The notes under the pieces are model-generated. The model worked only from the letters and a program-made list of their open reading frames with translations, did no database searches and had not been told where the DNA came from. From NCBI GenBank assembly GCA_032622095.1, contig CP136069.1:2889462-2953461 (forward strand): DNA of 64,000 bases. Reading direction: 5' to 3'. Every line of letters starts with the position of its first letter. Within the stretch, counting starts at the first letter, position 1. This DNA comes from Siphonodentalium dalli (Eukaryota; Mollusca; Scaphopoda; Gadilida; Siphonodentaliidae). Made by a program: the position numbers and the translations under genes. Shown here piece by piece: positions 12,901 through 27,900 of the stretch.

Positions 12901-15900
12901 AAAACCTGAAACGTATAAAATAATGAATGGCGACCAACACGATATATCACAAAACCTGAAACGTATAAAATAATGAATGGCGACCAACACGATATATCAC
13001 AAAACCTGAAACGTATAAAATAATGAATGGCGACCAACACGATATATCACAAAACCTGAAACGAAAAAAATAATGAATAGAGACCAACACGATATATCAG
13101 AAAACCTGAAACGAAAAAATAATGAATGGCGACCAATACGATATATCACAAAACCTGAAACGTATAAAATAATGAATGGCGACCAACACGATATATCAGA
13201 AAACCTGAAACGTATAAAACAATGAATGGAGACCAACACGATATATCACAAAACCTGAAACGTATAAAATAATGAATGGCGACCGTTACACGATATATCA
13301 CAAAACCTGAAACGTATAAAATAATGAATGGCGACCAACACGATATATCACAAAACCTGAAACGTATAAAATAATGAATGGCGACCAACACGATATATCA
13401 CAAAACCTGAAACGTATAAAATAATGAATGGCGACCAACACGATATATCACAAAACCTGAAACGTATAAAATAATGAATGGCGACCAACACGATATATCA
13501 CAAAACCTGAAACGTATAAAATAATGAATGGCGACCAACACGATATATCACAAAACCTGAAACGTATAAAATAATGAATGGCGACCAACACGATATATCA
13601 CAAAACCTGAAACGTATAAAATAATGAATGGCGACCAACACGATATATCACAAAACCTGAAACGAAAAAAATAATGAATAGAGACCAACACGATATATCA
13701 GAAAACCTGAAACGAAAAAATAATGAATGGCAACCAATACGATATATCACAAGACCTGAAACGTATAAAATAATGAATGGCGACCAACACGATATATCAG
13801 AAAACCTGAAACGTATAAAACAATGAATGGAGACCAACACGATATATCAGAAAACCTGAAACGAAAAAATAATGAATGGCGACCAACACGATATATCAGA
13901 AAACCTGAAACGTATCAAATAATGAATGGCGACCAACACGATATATCAGAAAACCTGAAACATATTAAATAATGAATTTAATCAATGGATTTATTATCAA
14001 GGCTCAAAAATAAGTGGCCGGTCACGGTCATTGTCCGATGAAAAATAGCTTTAGACCATGGGATGAAAATCCAAAGCTGCCATTGCTCTGCAACTTTTGA
14101 GGTTCTACATAATTTTGGTAAATGTTGGAAGTTTAGTGTCCATAAACACATTTCGCAAATGTTTAGGCCATGGGATGAAAAAAACGAGTTGCACATTTTC
14201 GAATACAGAGGAAAAGTTTATCTGAAAAATATACCGCCGGCGCACGCGGTTCGTTCCATCGTGCTATTCCGTTATTTAGACCACATTCCATCAATAATAT
14301 CAAAGGTCGATAAATAATCATTCATTATAAATGGATTCTTCCAAAAACAATCAACACTTTACCAGGAAGTTATACAATTCATAAACCCAATATAGTTTCA
14401 AATCATGAAACAGATTAAAGTCACAACAAAAAATACATCAAATGCACGTGCCATTCCGATTAATTGAGTTTCTGGAATCGGAAGCGGAACCAAGCACGCG
14501 ATTGTCCGGAAAATTAGTATTACGTCCGCTCTTAACTGGAAACTATTTTTTACTTCATGCGGCACTTTCTCTTTATTATATTCCCCTGACAATGGCACTA
14601 TTTTTCAGAGATAGGGCAGACATTATATTAATCCATAATATCTTTCCGAATATTTACCAGATAGTGCCAGCCGACCAAATAATTTAGTATCTGGTGTGCA
14701 TGAGTCTATATAAGTTGAAAATTTCAAGCACGATGATGATGGGTTTGTATTTATCGCTATGTTTTCCGTTAATTATCTTTTACAATCAAATATAATCTGA
14801 ACTTAAGCTATTCGTTCATGTAATAATTTTCAACTAACTCAGTTTTGTCGATCTTTCCATGCAATTTTCCAATTATACGAGGTGTTTAAATATGTGCCTA
14901 TATAGTCCCACGACGTGAATTAAGCAGGCGTGAAAATTTTAAGGAATATGTCCATGCATGCTGTTATATGTACCCTTCTACAGGGAGGACGAAAATGCTT
15001 AGATCTAAAATTGTATATATATAGGTTCTAGTTCAGTACAACTCTTAGCGGGCATGTGTCCGAGTCAAATAAGACTCTATATATGTGTACAGATAACAAC
15101 AATTCTGGAAATTCCATGTTTTTTATTTTTTTGTTTTGTTTATTTTTACTAAGTTATTTATATACTGAAGATTTCGTGTAAGTTTATGTACATGTAATAT
15201 CTTGTCCACTACCGACATGGCTGACTACATCATGATGTTGGTATACCCGCACTGAGACGTTATTTCAAAACACGCTCGTGACGTTCGCTTCAATATAATA
15301 ATAATATAACTCTTCGTGGAATGACCCTCATATAAAACAAAGTACGATCTATATATCTGACTGTTTAGTGTATCATAAATGCAAGTCGCGAATAATAATG
15401 GCGGGGTAATTAATACCTGGCGAAATTTTAAAACAAAGTCGAGGCACTGATTGGGCATATCACATGATTTTTCAGTGACAATTATGACGGGCATTAATCA
15501 TTCCGACTGCTTGAGAACCAAATGGTATTTGGAAATTTATGATTTGGTCCCCATCGTAAGCCCATCTAACCTGCATGATTTGTTCCACAAGGCCGTTGTG
15601 TGCATGTATTTGGTGTTTGAGATAAGTCTACACAACAGCTATAATCTACTAAATATACTACCACCTCCTGTGCCGAGCGCACAGTGGTCACGATATCGGA
15701 CATGAATACATGTATATAGCACCTCAAGTTCTCAAAGGAACCTTTTCATCTTATAATTTAAAATAAGCTTGAATATTCTGCTTGTGTTGGTCTATAAGGA
15801 TAATATGCATGGCAACAAAATGTGTCCCGAGAAATTTATGCGCCATCAAAATTGCAGAAAAACTGTACCATTTGTAAAGGCCGCGGATCTTGACAACACG

Positions 15901-18900
15901 TACCGGTCCTATATTTATATTGGCCTATATTATTTTATGAGCGAAATATGCAGCCCAATGTTAGTTAAAATTGTATATCCACACATAGTTATGTTTCTAT
16001 TAATTTCCTATTTATACTAAAACGTTTACTGACCGTCAAGTCAATGCAATTTCAGCGCAGATATTCCGTTAAATACACGTAACGTCCATAGGAATAACAC
16101 TATTGTCGGTGGAATGCATATAACGTCAAGAACAGTAACTCTATTTCATCGAACGTCGGGCGCCATTCGGGGTAATTTAATATTCAGAATGTTATTTTGG
16201 GCGTAAATATGCCGTTCTGTTTGTGCTTTTTCGTGTTTATTGAAAGATTTCGTCGTATTCCATTTAGTATAATCACCAAATTGTCTGAATTGACTTGTAA
16301 TAATACACAGAAAAAATGTTAATATTTTAGTGAAAATGTACACGAAAACGGCTAACAAAAACACGTTTTTCTCGCGAATGTGCAACTCCCGAAACCAGAA
16401 CATTTTACAATCTGTTACAAGAAAACAATCTTGAAATGAAAATATAAAGTTCTTGTAGTACCCTAAAAGTTGCAGACAAACTTTTTTCTAAGAGTCCTAG
16501 GATTTTCATCCCATGGTCTACTTATATCCAGTGCACTTCTGTATCTGTCGGACATTTTGTCCAATGCAAATTTTTAAACAATCTGTATCTGTTTGGGTAC
16601 ATCCAAGGAGCCATTACTGGCCAAATTGGACATTGAAAGTAAAAAATATTTCTTTTTTAATTTCAGATCAATTCAGAGTTAATGCAATTATCTTGTTTGT
16701 GAAGTGCATTTGTATGTATTAATCAACGGAACGTTTTTGAAGTTTTGAAATTCAAAAATAACTTGGGTTTTTCCTGGGTGGTGATTGGACGCTCACTAAC
16801 TCACTCATTGACAAATAATAAGTTGATTGGATATTTAAATACACTCTCATTCAGTACATCTGAAAATTTGACAGGCCCATTTTGAAATGACCAACACCAT
16901 CCATTTTCAGTAGTAAAACAAATATTTTGAGCCTTGAATGAATTTATTATACACCCCCCAATGGATTATAGAATAAGGTTGCCGTTAATTAAATAATGCT
17001 GTACCCACATCCGGTTGTAACTAGCAATCTGATTTGCTACAATGCCACGTTAATCACCATGTCCCCCCATCACTCTTGACAGCGGGGTATAGGAGAATGT
17101 GTGCAAAACAACAGGAGTATATGAGCATGTGTAACTTCGGTGTATATGAATGACCCTTGAACAGGCAGTTTCCACCAAGCATGACGTTGCTCTAGCACGC
17201 CGAGTTTGACGTCAGTTGACGCCGGATCCATAGGTCGGCTACTGAATTATTATTATTGATGCTGATTGGTGTGAATACAGTAATACCCAAAGTAATTGAC
17301 CACTTAACCACAGCAAAATTATGGGTAATTTTTCAGGATTTGGTCAAAATATGGCTTCTTGCCATTCATCGGAAAGCCCTCGGCGAGAGCTTTCGATGAA
17401 TGGCAACACGTAAATCTGCTGTGGTTAAGTGGTCAATTACTTTGGGCATTACTGTATATCTGATCACCTATGAAAAGCACACTTAAATTGAAGCTACTCC
17501 GCCAGAAAGCCTTGAAATAGTGTGTCTGTCATTTGCAGAGTGAGGTTCCCAGAGGGTGAATTTAGTGAAGCTATCACGCATAGCTGGCTGGCATCACAAA
17601 ATTCACCCTCTGGGAACCTTATTCCACTGAGGTGTAAGCAGAATGAGGCCTCAGAGGGTGAATTTGGTGATGATAGCCCACCGTGAGGGGTAGCATCACT
17701 AAATTCACCCTCTGGGGACCTCATTCTGCAAATGACAGACACACTATTACAAGGCTTGTCCGCCAGCATAATTTTACGTAAAACATAGGGATGGGAGCTG
17801 CGTGTATCAATTACCTTTGTATAAGCTGTATAAACATAGGTCGCCTCGCATATATAAGAGAATGCATTGGCCTAACAAATTTTATTTTAGTTAATTTTTA
17901 TTATTAAGTGAAATAAAGCGCCATCTACATGGTTTTGTTTTACTTAAGTAAAATAAAAACGCACACTAATTTTACTTAAGTGAAATAAAATGACCATTAT
18001 GTTACGCCCTTTTTTTATTTTACTTAAGTAAAATAATCATGAATCACCCATTAGTCACCTCGATAATGAATTTCATCTTTTGCAAATTAGGGGATATAGA
18101 AACTGAACAGAAGTAACTAAAAACAATGTTAATTTGAGACAATAGATACTTCCAGAAGATGAGGCCTAAGCAGAATGAGTTCCCCAGAAGGTGAATTTGG
18201 TGATGCTCGCTTGCGGTTTGGGATATGGCTCTCTGTTATCCTCATGCGTATAGTAAACCAGAAGTTAGGATTAACACATTCAAGCCTTGAAATAGTGTGT
18301 CTGTCATTTGCAGAATGAGGTGAATTTGGTGATGCTAGCCCGCTATGCGGGGTAGCATCACTAAATTCACCCTCTGGGAACCTCATTCTGCAAATGACAG
18401 ACACACTATTCCAAGGCTTGAACACATGCAATATTGAAATGGAGCATGGACTGTACATATAATAATTTATGATGCCAATATCTTCTGATATCGTCAACGA
18501 ATCTCAAGCTTACCGATCGTCAGATTGTAGCTGTCTCGTTGCATTACCGACTGCCTGACTAACAAGGCAATCGTCCTGCAGACTTAAATAGAAGTGGAAG
18601 AAAAACTTCTCAAGCACGGAACTGGACGTCTGCCATAGACACAGGAGGACACACTGAACACCTACAATATAATAAAAATATTAAAGTTCAAGGTCACCCA
18701 TAACACAAAGAGATACATCTAGATGTCACATGACTAGACGTCTGCCATTGACACAGGAAGACGCACTCACACCTGCAATAAAATTTTAAAAATATATATA
18801 AAGTTCAAGGTCACCCATAATATAAAGAGATAACGACACATGACTGGACGTCTGCCATAGAAACACGAAGACACACCGACACCTACAATAAAATAAAAAT

Positions 18901-21900
18901 ATAAAGTTCAAGGTCACACATAATATAAAGAGATAATGGCCCGGAACTGGACGTCTGCCATAGAAACACGAAGACACACCGACACCTACAATAAAATAAA
19001 AATATAAAGTTCAAGGTCACACATAATATAAAGCGATAATGGCCCGGGACTGGACGTCTGCCATAGACACTGGACACACTGGACAGACGGGTGCTGGGTC
19101 ATCTTTTGAAGACCGGTAGCCAGTGTTCGCGCTGGACAAAAAATATTGAGGCCAAAAGTTTAGCCAAATGAAAATTGTATTAAATGTTTTTTGGCCAAAT
19201 TAAAAACAACTTTGGCCAAATTAAATCCTCATTTTCTGGGCGGTTCACAATTAATGACTAAAATATTTGTTTTAAACTTTATTTGTTAACTCAGAATAAA
19301 AACATAATTAAAACAACTTTAAAAACAATATTATACGAACATACGGTAGGTATGCGTTATATCACACAGACAGATCAATTAATGTAAAGCATTAATATAG
19401 AATGCGGCGTGATTTCAAGTCCGACCATACGCAAAAAACCCTGTGAAAATATTATAGTAAGGTGATAAATGTTGAATATCTATTGCATTCAAACCTTTTA
19501 TGATGCGAAGCCAGGTTATTAGACGGGATGCAGTTAATGACACATTACGTAACCATTGAGTTAATAACTGCTCATCCAATTAAGGAACAAAGCATTTAGG
19601 TATTTTATCTTACAGACTGCCTAATCAACAAAATATTACATAACCAGTATACAGATTAAGCGTTCAGTAACTTCCTCACATCTACTACCGTCATTTCGTA
19701 TGTCCGTTAGAGGACAGTCAGTCTATAGAAGGCAACGTCTGTCTTTGTCCGAAAAAGTCAGTCAGGTTTTTTTGTCTTCGCCGGGCGTTCTGGTGTGGCA
19801 TTCTGTAGCTTGGGTTTGTTACTCATTGTAGAAATTGTGAATGATGGATACTATTCCGATCCGCACATTTATAGGACATTACAAAAACACTCCATAAAAC
19901 AACAGCGTTATCACTAGGTATCACTAGGTAATTCATTGTGCTCACTGATAACAACTCTCTTCAAAGCATACAGGTTTAGTATTGTTTACATAGTCGGTGT
20001 CATCGACGGCGTATAACACGTCACCTAACATTCGTCTTGAATGTCGATCTATTCAGAGCTTTTTAATTAGCTTTCCGGCTCCATGCTTTCCAGCTCCATT
20101 TCGGATAAAATAAAAGGTCAGCTGACCACAGTGTCCCCCGAAAACATGGCAAGTCGATGCCACTTTGTTAAAAAAAAATGTTGAAATGTTCTAAGTCGAA
20201 AAGGGTTGATAAACTCCGTAAAAAATAATTTTTCCGACATCTATATACATGTTGCACATCTCCAATATGTGGGTAACAATACTCTGAAATTTTCAAATAT
20301 CTACGATCAAAACTGTAGGAGGAGTTGATTACACCATGAAGGTACCCTCATACAGAAAATTATAAAAAAATGTTGAAATTTTCTAAGTCGAAAAGGGTTA
20401 ATTTTTCTGTCATCTATATACATTTTGCACATCTTCGATATATGGTCAACAATATTCTGAAGTTTCAAATCTCTAGGTTTAAACTGTAGGAGGAGTTGAT
20501 TACACCATGAAGGTACCCTCATACTGAAAATTATAACTCTGTCAAAAATTAATTCCCGTCATCTATATACATGTTGCACATCTTCAATATATGGGCAACA
20601 ATATTCTGAAGTTTCAAATCTCTGGGATGAAATCTGTAGGAGGAGATGATTACACCATGAAGGTACTCAAAAGTGTGACGGACGAACGGACTGACGGCTC
20701 AACGGACGGACAGACGCACGGACAGAGCCCGTTTCTATAGTCTCCCAAAAATAAATTTTTCGGGGAACAAAAAAGTTTAGCCAAAAGTTTAGCCAAATGA
20801 AATTTTATTAGCCATTGGCTAATTTGGCCACCGACAGCGAGAACACTGCCGGTAGCGAATCTACATATTAAATTTCAGTTCATGCATCGCTGAGATATGT
20901 GTGTGTACGGACAGAAAATCCCTATTATTCCAGTTGCTCTCTTCCTGGCTAACATCACTAAATTCATCTCATCTTCTGCTTAGGCCTCATCTTCTCTGGA
21001 GAGTTTCTTCCCATAGATTCTATTTCTTTTTTAGTTTAGTTTCTCTATATCCCCAAATTGGCAGACAACACATTGCATAATCGAGGTTCACAAGGATAGG
21101 ATAGGATAGGATATTTTATTTCAATATACACATATTAATACATGATACATTTGACAAATATTACATTGTATATTCGAGGGGGTGGCATAATAATTATGTA
21201 TCTCACAATGGTTGCATTTAACTGGATTATATGCATGGAGGGTATACGTCTAGATAAATCGATTATAGGTTACTCGATGGTTTGTCTCTTTCTTGTCAGT
21301 GGCATGTTCCTTGAAAGTCGAGTAGGAATGTGTTGAGTGAGGTTGTGGAATGCGATATAGCGGAAGTCACTTATTGACGAGCTACCACACAGTCGGGACA
21401 TCTTTGATTGTTGCATTTAATTGCTGCAGCATATTTTGTAATGCAATCGGCATGTAAACGCCGTTTGAATGTGTGCCTGGAATGGTATGATGTAAATTCG
21501 TTATCTAAGTTGTTCCAGATGGTTGGATAAGAATGGAATGGTAGTAGTGGGTGTACATCACAATATTCACCATTTGGGAACTTCATTCTGAGTCTATTTC
21601 TCCCACCCCCTACACACTTTAGCACAGGCAGCCAATGTGAGATAGCTGGGTGAGATTTCCCTGTCTCACATAACACGTGACCATCTATATCACCCCACCC
21701 ACGTGACTGCTTTACTTATTTAATTAAGAGCTAAGTTAACAATCCGTCATCATGTTTTGTGTGAACTAAAACAATGGCGACCAACCAATCAAGTAAATAA
21801 ATACGGACGAATTGGTGGACGCTAATACACATGGAGATAAACTTCGAACATGTTAATCACGAAGAACCTTCAACATAACCTCACTTGCAGACGCAGAGTT

Positions 21901-24900
21901 GCACAACATGCAATATAAGCGACTAATTGTGCGAACACATTCCATCAAAAACAGAAGGCCCCCAAAGCGAAACTGGCATGCACGTTTCGTAACTCGTAAA
22001 CGATAGCCGATTCACAAATGACGAACGAAATAGTTCCACATTCGAACATTTGTCATCTTTGCAATAAATCGTCGATCACGTCTAACTAACATTTGTCTGT
22101 CATATATTCACATGTTTCCTTTTCTGATGGTACCGATATGGGCATTTCCCATGACTAAATTGATTAGTCTAGTTGCTTATACTTCATATCAATACGCGCG
22201 TTTTTCGGAATATATGCAGGTGCAACGATGTGACGTATCATGTCAATTTCACAAAACCATGTCAATTTCACTCTAACGTATTAACCCTGCGAGCACGGAT
22301 GGCGCGCTTTGTTTTTATACCGAAATCATCCCAGATAATCACGAATATAGCATCAGCTTTCTTCCCAGATATACCGTTATAAAGCTACTGGAATCTGCCA
22401 ATGATTGGTATAAAACAAAACATCGGAATGAGGCTCTTGGGTTGGGAGAAAAATGCTCCATCATGACCTGGGATGTGGGATGGAAAAATCTCAGCCTCGT
22501 GTTCGGCCCAAATATCTGGCCCCTCGGGTGAGATTTTTCCATCCCACACCCCATGTCATGATGGATAATATTAGTCTCCCATAGCAGATGAGGCCATGCA
22601 GAATGAGGTCCCCACTATGTGGGATAGCGTCACTAAATTCACCATCTGATGATCTCACTCTTAGTAATATAATATTGTGCGCATTGATGTTTGACATATT
22701 TGTTAGAAAACATATAGCCATCGGACCAAGACAATTACCTTGGGGAAACACCACAATTGAGTTGGAATTTCTTGGATAACGAGCCATTGATGAGACAGGT
22801 GTGAGAGAATCAGAACACGGAGCCTCATAACAGATGGATGCATGCTCTACAGAGTGTCGTCTGCTCAAGTCTATGTGGGGCTCTCTATGGGTTATATACG
22901 CCATTTCATCTCGATGTGAGATAATCACAACACTTCCTCTGTGTGGAGAAAAATAAAATTCCGCTGTGCGGAAATTCACCCTCTGGGGACCTCATACTGC
23001 TTAGGCCTCATCTTCTGGGAAGTATCTATGGTATCAAATTAACATTGTTTTTAGTTACGTTTTCCCTTCTGGGAAGTTTCTATATCCCCTAATTTGCAGA
23101 AGATAATAATCCATAATCGAGGTGCCCAATGGGTGAACATCACTAACTTCAATCTGATCCTAGGTCTCTCATAGCAGTTGAGGGCCTTAGCAGAATGAGG
23201 TCCCCAGAGGGTGAATTTGGTGATGCTAGCCCACCGTGCTGGGGACCTCATTCTGCAAATAACAGACCTCAGCAGAATGAGGTTCCCAGAGGGTGAATTT
23301 GGTGATGCTAGCCTGCTATGCAGGATAGCATCACTAAATTCACCCTCTGGGGACCTCATTCTGTAAATGACAGACACATAATTTGCTGACTTGACAATAC
23401 TGCTTTGTGGTTTCAAAATAAAAGAATGACTAATAATCAAGCCTGCAAATAGTGTGTCTGTCATTTGCAGAATGAGGTCCCCAGAGGGTGAATTTAGTGA
23501 CGCTATCCCACATAGCAGGTTAGCATCACTAAATTCACCCTCTGGGGACCTCATTCTGCTTAGGCCCTCAACTGCTATGGTAGACCTAGGATCAAATTGA
23601 AGTTCACCAGTTAAAGTTGGTGATGTTCACCCATTGGGCACCTCGATTATGGATTATTATCTTCTGCAAATTTATAGGGGATATAGAAACTTCCCAGAAG
23701 GGAAAACGTAACTAAAAACAATGTTAATTTGATACCATAGATACTTCCCAGAAGATAAGGCCTAAGCAGAATGAGGTCTCCAGTGGGTGAATTTGGTGAT
23801 GCTAGCCCGATGTGCGGGATAGCATCACTAAATTCACCCTCTGGGGACCTCATTCTGCAAATGACAGACACGGTATTTGCAGGCTTGAATGAATTGTCAA
23901 TGTCGGTATGCATAATAATGGATCGATAAATGCATCAGACATCATAAAACTCGTCCATGAATGTTCTATAACTTACCTGCGTTGATGAACGCTCCGGCCA
24001 GCGTGTAGCCCGACTCGATAGTCTCCGGTCTGTGAGCAGAGTACCCACAATTCAACACCACCAACTGCGTCGAGAACTTCATGCAGAGAATTTCATCAGC
24101 CGACACCAGGTATGATGTCTCCTGAGGCATCTCTTTGGATAAAGTGGTCGGGTCCGGTGCGAAAAGGAGAAGATTCTCCTTCCAACATGCACGAGTCGCT
24201 GTAATTATAAGATCAAGTCATAATTATATTATCGAACCACTATTATTATAAGATAACGAAAAAACAACCAGCCATATAACTGGAGGGATATATAATTTTA
24301 AAAATTAAAATTACTTTTTCCTTAAGGGAAGCCCGAAACTGAACTATATGGATTATTATCCTCGGCCTTGTGTTATCAGGAGGGTTAAAATTTATTGTCC
24401 GTTTATTGCCTACTCCGGTCAATCAGCGCTCGGATTAGCCACGCATGAATGCGTCCCGTGTAACTCCCGCGTTCTAACAATTCATCGAGCCAGTTTTATT
24501 TCCGACTTAATCATAAGATTTGCGAGTCGCGGGGTTGGGAATGGCACCGACATGGGAGGGATCTATGATAGTTCAGTTTAGGGCTTCCCTTAAGGAAAAA
24601 GTTATTTTAATTTTAAAAATTATATTTTTCCGCCAAGGAGAAGCCCTTCAACTGAACTATATGGATTAGAATGCAAGCCCAGGAGGAGGCAACGAGCAAT
24701 AAATTTAATATCCCAGTTTGACGGGAATGTACTCTTCCAAAACAGATTTCATGTAAATGTGATTTAGTCATGAATCAGCTTTGATATGTTATGTGAAAGA
24801 GCTCATAAATTCAGATTCAAGCATTGGTCAAGCTTGTACCTCCCCCCCCCTTGTTTTTTGGAAGAAACATCCCAGGCAGTGCCATACCATACGTGCTGTA

Positions 24901-27900
24901 GAAACCGAGTAGAAACCGAGCAAGTAGAGACTTCTTCTTCTGCTGCTTTCTTCTCATCTTCTTCTCGTTTCATGTGATGAGAGTGATGTCTGTATTTATA
25001 TCTTCCCAGATAGAAAGCGCTATTGACGGTACGCGACAGCGAGTCTTCCCCACACAGAACAGCCTCTAAAGGCTCGAGTGCTATTGTCCCGGAGGATTGG
25101 TTGACCGAATCTCAGAGAACGACACCCTGCCTGCCACAGTCTGCTGATGCAGGACCAGGGGGCCCGAACTGTAGAGCTTCACGGTATCCGGATTTTAATA
25201 CCGACTACAGTATTGAAAATGATACCGCGATATGACTAAATATCGTCACCAATAAATTTGAGTAGAACTGTTTGAGAATGATACTAGTAGCAAGCAGACA
25301 GATCTATAGCATTATTGATTTGATAATGATAATTATGAACACATGTTGCTTTGACAGGTATATAAAATAAATAATTAATATAAATGGTCCTGAGTTTCGT
25401 TCTGTATACGACGGATAGATATATTTATAAGTGCCTGGCGTAACTGGGAATTCCCTACCAACTGAGGGTCGCTTATGACATTACAAATGACGCTAACAGT
25501 CGCTCGCGTAAATAATAACAGCAAACATGTATTGATTTCATATTTTATATTGTACAAACAAAACAAGTTAACTAATGTGGCAAGCATAGAATAGAAGTCC
25601 GTATCTGATTTTAACTTATCCATTTCGATGTATAGGACTGATTTCTGGCCGTGTAGTTATATACCTTTCAAAAATGATCTAATGGGTTAGCGCATTATAC
25701 GTCTAATGCATAAGATTTTGTGGCAATGTTGAACGCGTGTCATTGTGCGCGTCATTGTATCTCCAGATTATATAAACACCACACATTTTTTATTGTATTT
25801 GACCAGGAAACCTTCCAGAAGTATTGAGCTGAGATCACAGCCTGTAGCAATTACCGCCCATGCAATAAGGCAAGCCGACTTGATTGTCCGCAGTGTGTTG
25901 ACAAACGCTTATGGAGCAGTGAGAAATAATTAAATTTTACGCCACGCTAAACCGAAGCCGATAGCAATGGCCTTTGTCTCAGCATTAGAGGTGTCGATGA
26001 TTGCTAAATACTTGACACTGATAGAGATATCATCGGTATTAATATCCACACCGGCGGCTACGATGTGCCGACTATTTGCATAAAGTGAAACCGACTACTA
26101 GGTGTCAAAAACAGTATCGCGATATGACTAAATACCGAAATACCGTGAAGCCCTACCGAACTGGTACAGCCCGAGGTAAAGACTGGTACAGTTGTGCAAA
26201 ATTTGTGTAATTCATTGTAACAAGATTTGACACATATCCTGTGATGAAGTTTTTACAAGAGATCGACCCGTGTCGTTTCCATACGCAAAGCGAGTTCCCT
26301 AGGAATGACAGAATCCTCGACCGACAGTGGGAACCACCGTCGGCCCGAGATCCTTGCTCATCGTCGTCAAAGCCATCAGACGCCAGGAGAATTATAGAAA
26401 GCATGTTAGGATCGACGCCAGCAACAGAACAGTCTGCATCAGGTTGAGGTAAGGTACTAGAGGGAAGCCCACACTGGGAATGGCTCGAACGAGGAATAAT
26501 TGCGCTCGCAGTTGGATTTTAAGGTGTTATTTCCCACCCAAAGGCCAGAATGGCAGAAAAAGGGAAATTGGAAGGATCCATTTGACCAGGGAAAGCCCCC
26601 CACCAAATCTCCCAAATGCAGGTGGTCCTAACAAGCTGACATAAACGTCGATGACATACCACTAGGATCCCCTGACGGCAGAGGAGCAGGCCTGGACGTA
26701 TCACTTGGGAGGACAAGACCGAACCTCGTAATGGAGTGGGCCACGGCGCCGTGGGGAAGCGTCAGAAGGCCAGTTGGCTGGTGCACTTAGTGTATGTCCT
26801 GGAGGATTGGTTGCCCGAATCTCCGGAGGACGGCACCCTGCCTCCCACGGTCTGCAGAAGACGGGTCTTGCAGCATGACCAGGGGGGACCGAACGGTTCC
26901 TGCCCGAGGTAAGACTGGTACGTTTGCTCAAAGTGTTTAACCATGGACCAACGGGCCCTCACCCAACTATGACAATACCGCGTATTGCCGCCTTTATTTC
27001 TTGAGCAACCCGCACGGTGTGTGGCCATCAAAGTCGAATCTTGTTCGACTATAAGCAAGACAAGACATTCTGTTAGTTATTAGCAAGCGTAATATACAAA
27101 ACATTTTGTTAGTTATTGCAAAACAAGGTTAATAAGGTAAATTCCGTTATTTACTTGGCCACGTGATCTTACCTGCTATAAATTAAACCGCAGGTAAGAT
27201 ACTGTCTTTTCTCGGCGAAGAGGACGATGAGATCCGATTTTTCCTGTGCAAGAACATAGCGGTGTCCTTGCTTACGGTGAGGAGAACGTTTTATACACTT
27301 ACGGAAAGTCCGCCGATGGTGGAGCAGGCCTGGACATATCCCGAGGGAGTATGATTCCAGGGGAACAAGACCCACTCTCGTAATGGAGTGGGCCACGGAC
27401 CGTGGGGAAGAGTCAGAAGTCTCAGTCCTTCCCAGGATACAGGAGCAATTGTTCTCGCAGCCGTATGCACTTGTAATTTTCTAATTCACGAGCATTAAAC
27501 TTTGCACTGTTCCCTCTTGACAAAATGTGCATGGTCACAGTAATCGTTCATTCAATATTAAACTATTGGAAGGTATATTTAAAACCGTTCCCATCGCAGT
27601 TAAATTATGGGCATGTGAAAGTGCCACGGAACATGCATGTATCAAGGTCTATCCCACAATGACATTTAATTTGAGAAAAACACAACTGACGATAATACGG
27701 GCGCAATTACATCCGTCTTCTGAATTGCGAGAGCAAATGAGAGCTCGAGCTGCGTTTTCATCTGGGAAGAACTGAAGTCTGGTTGGCTGGTGCGCTGTTA
27801 GCGGCACATGATGAGTCTTCCCCACCCTAAGGCTCAGGTGCTGTGGCGTTCGCCCTTGAAGATTTGTTTTCCGAATCAACGATGGTAGCACCCCGCCAGT

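Noticed and set aside
12260-13840. Overlapping minus-strand ORFs with repeated FRFCDISCWSPF
   Set aside because: They are frames through the 50-bp minisatellite; only 12265-12437 (possibly to 12470) is an exon.
16146-16403. Minus-strand ORF with a hydrophobic stretch
   Set aside because: It is within a nested transposon-like element in AT-rich DNA, with no splice context or homology.
22290-22390. Minus-strand peptide ADAIFVIIWDDF as a candidate for the CHAT L-W exon
   Set aside because: No good acceptor precedes it, and 18514-18661 fits both phase and the full motif.
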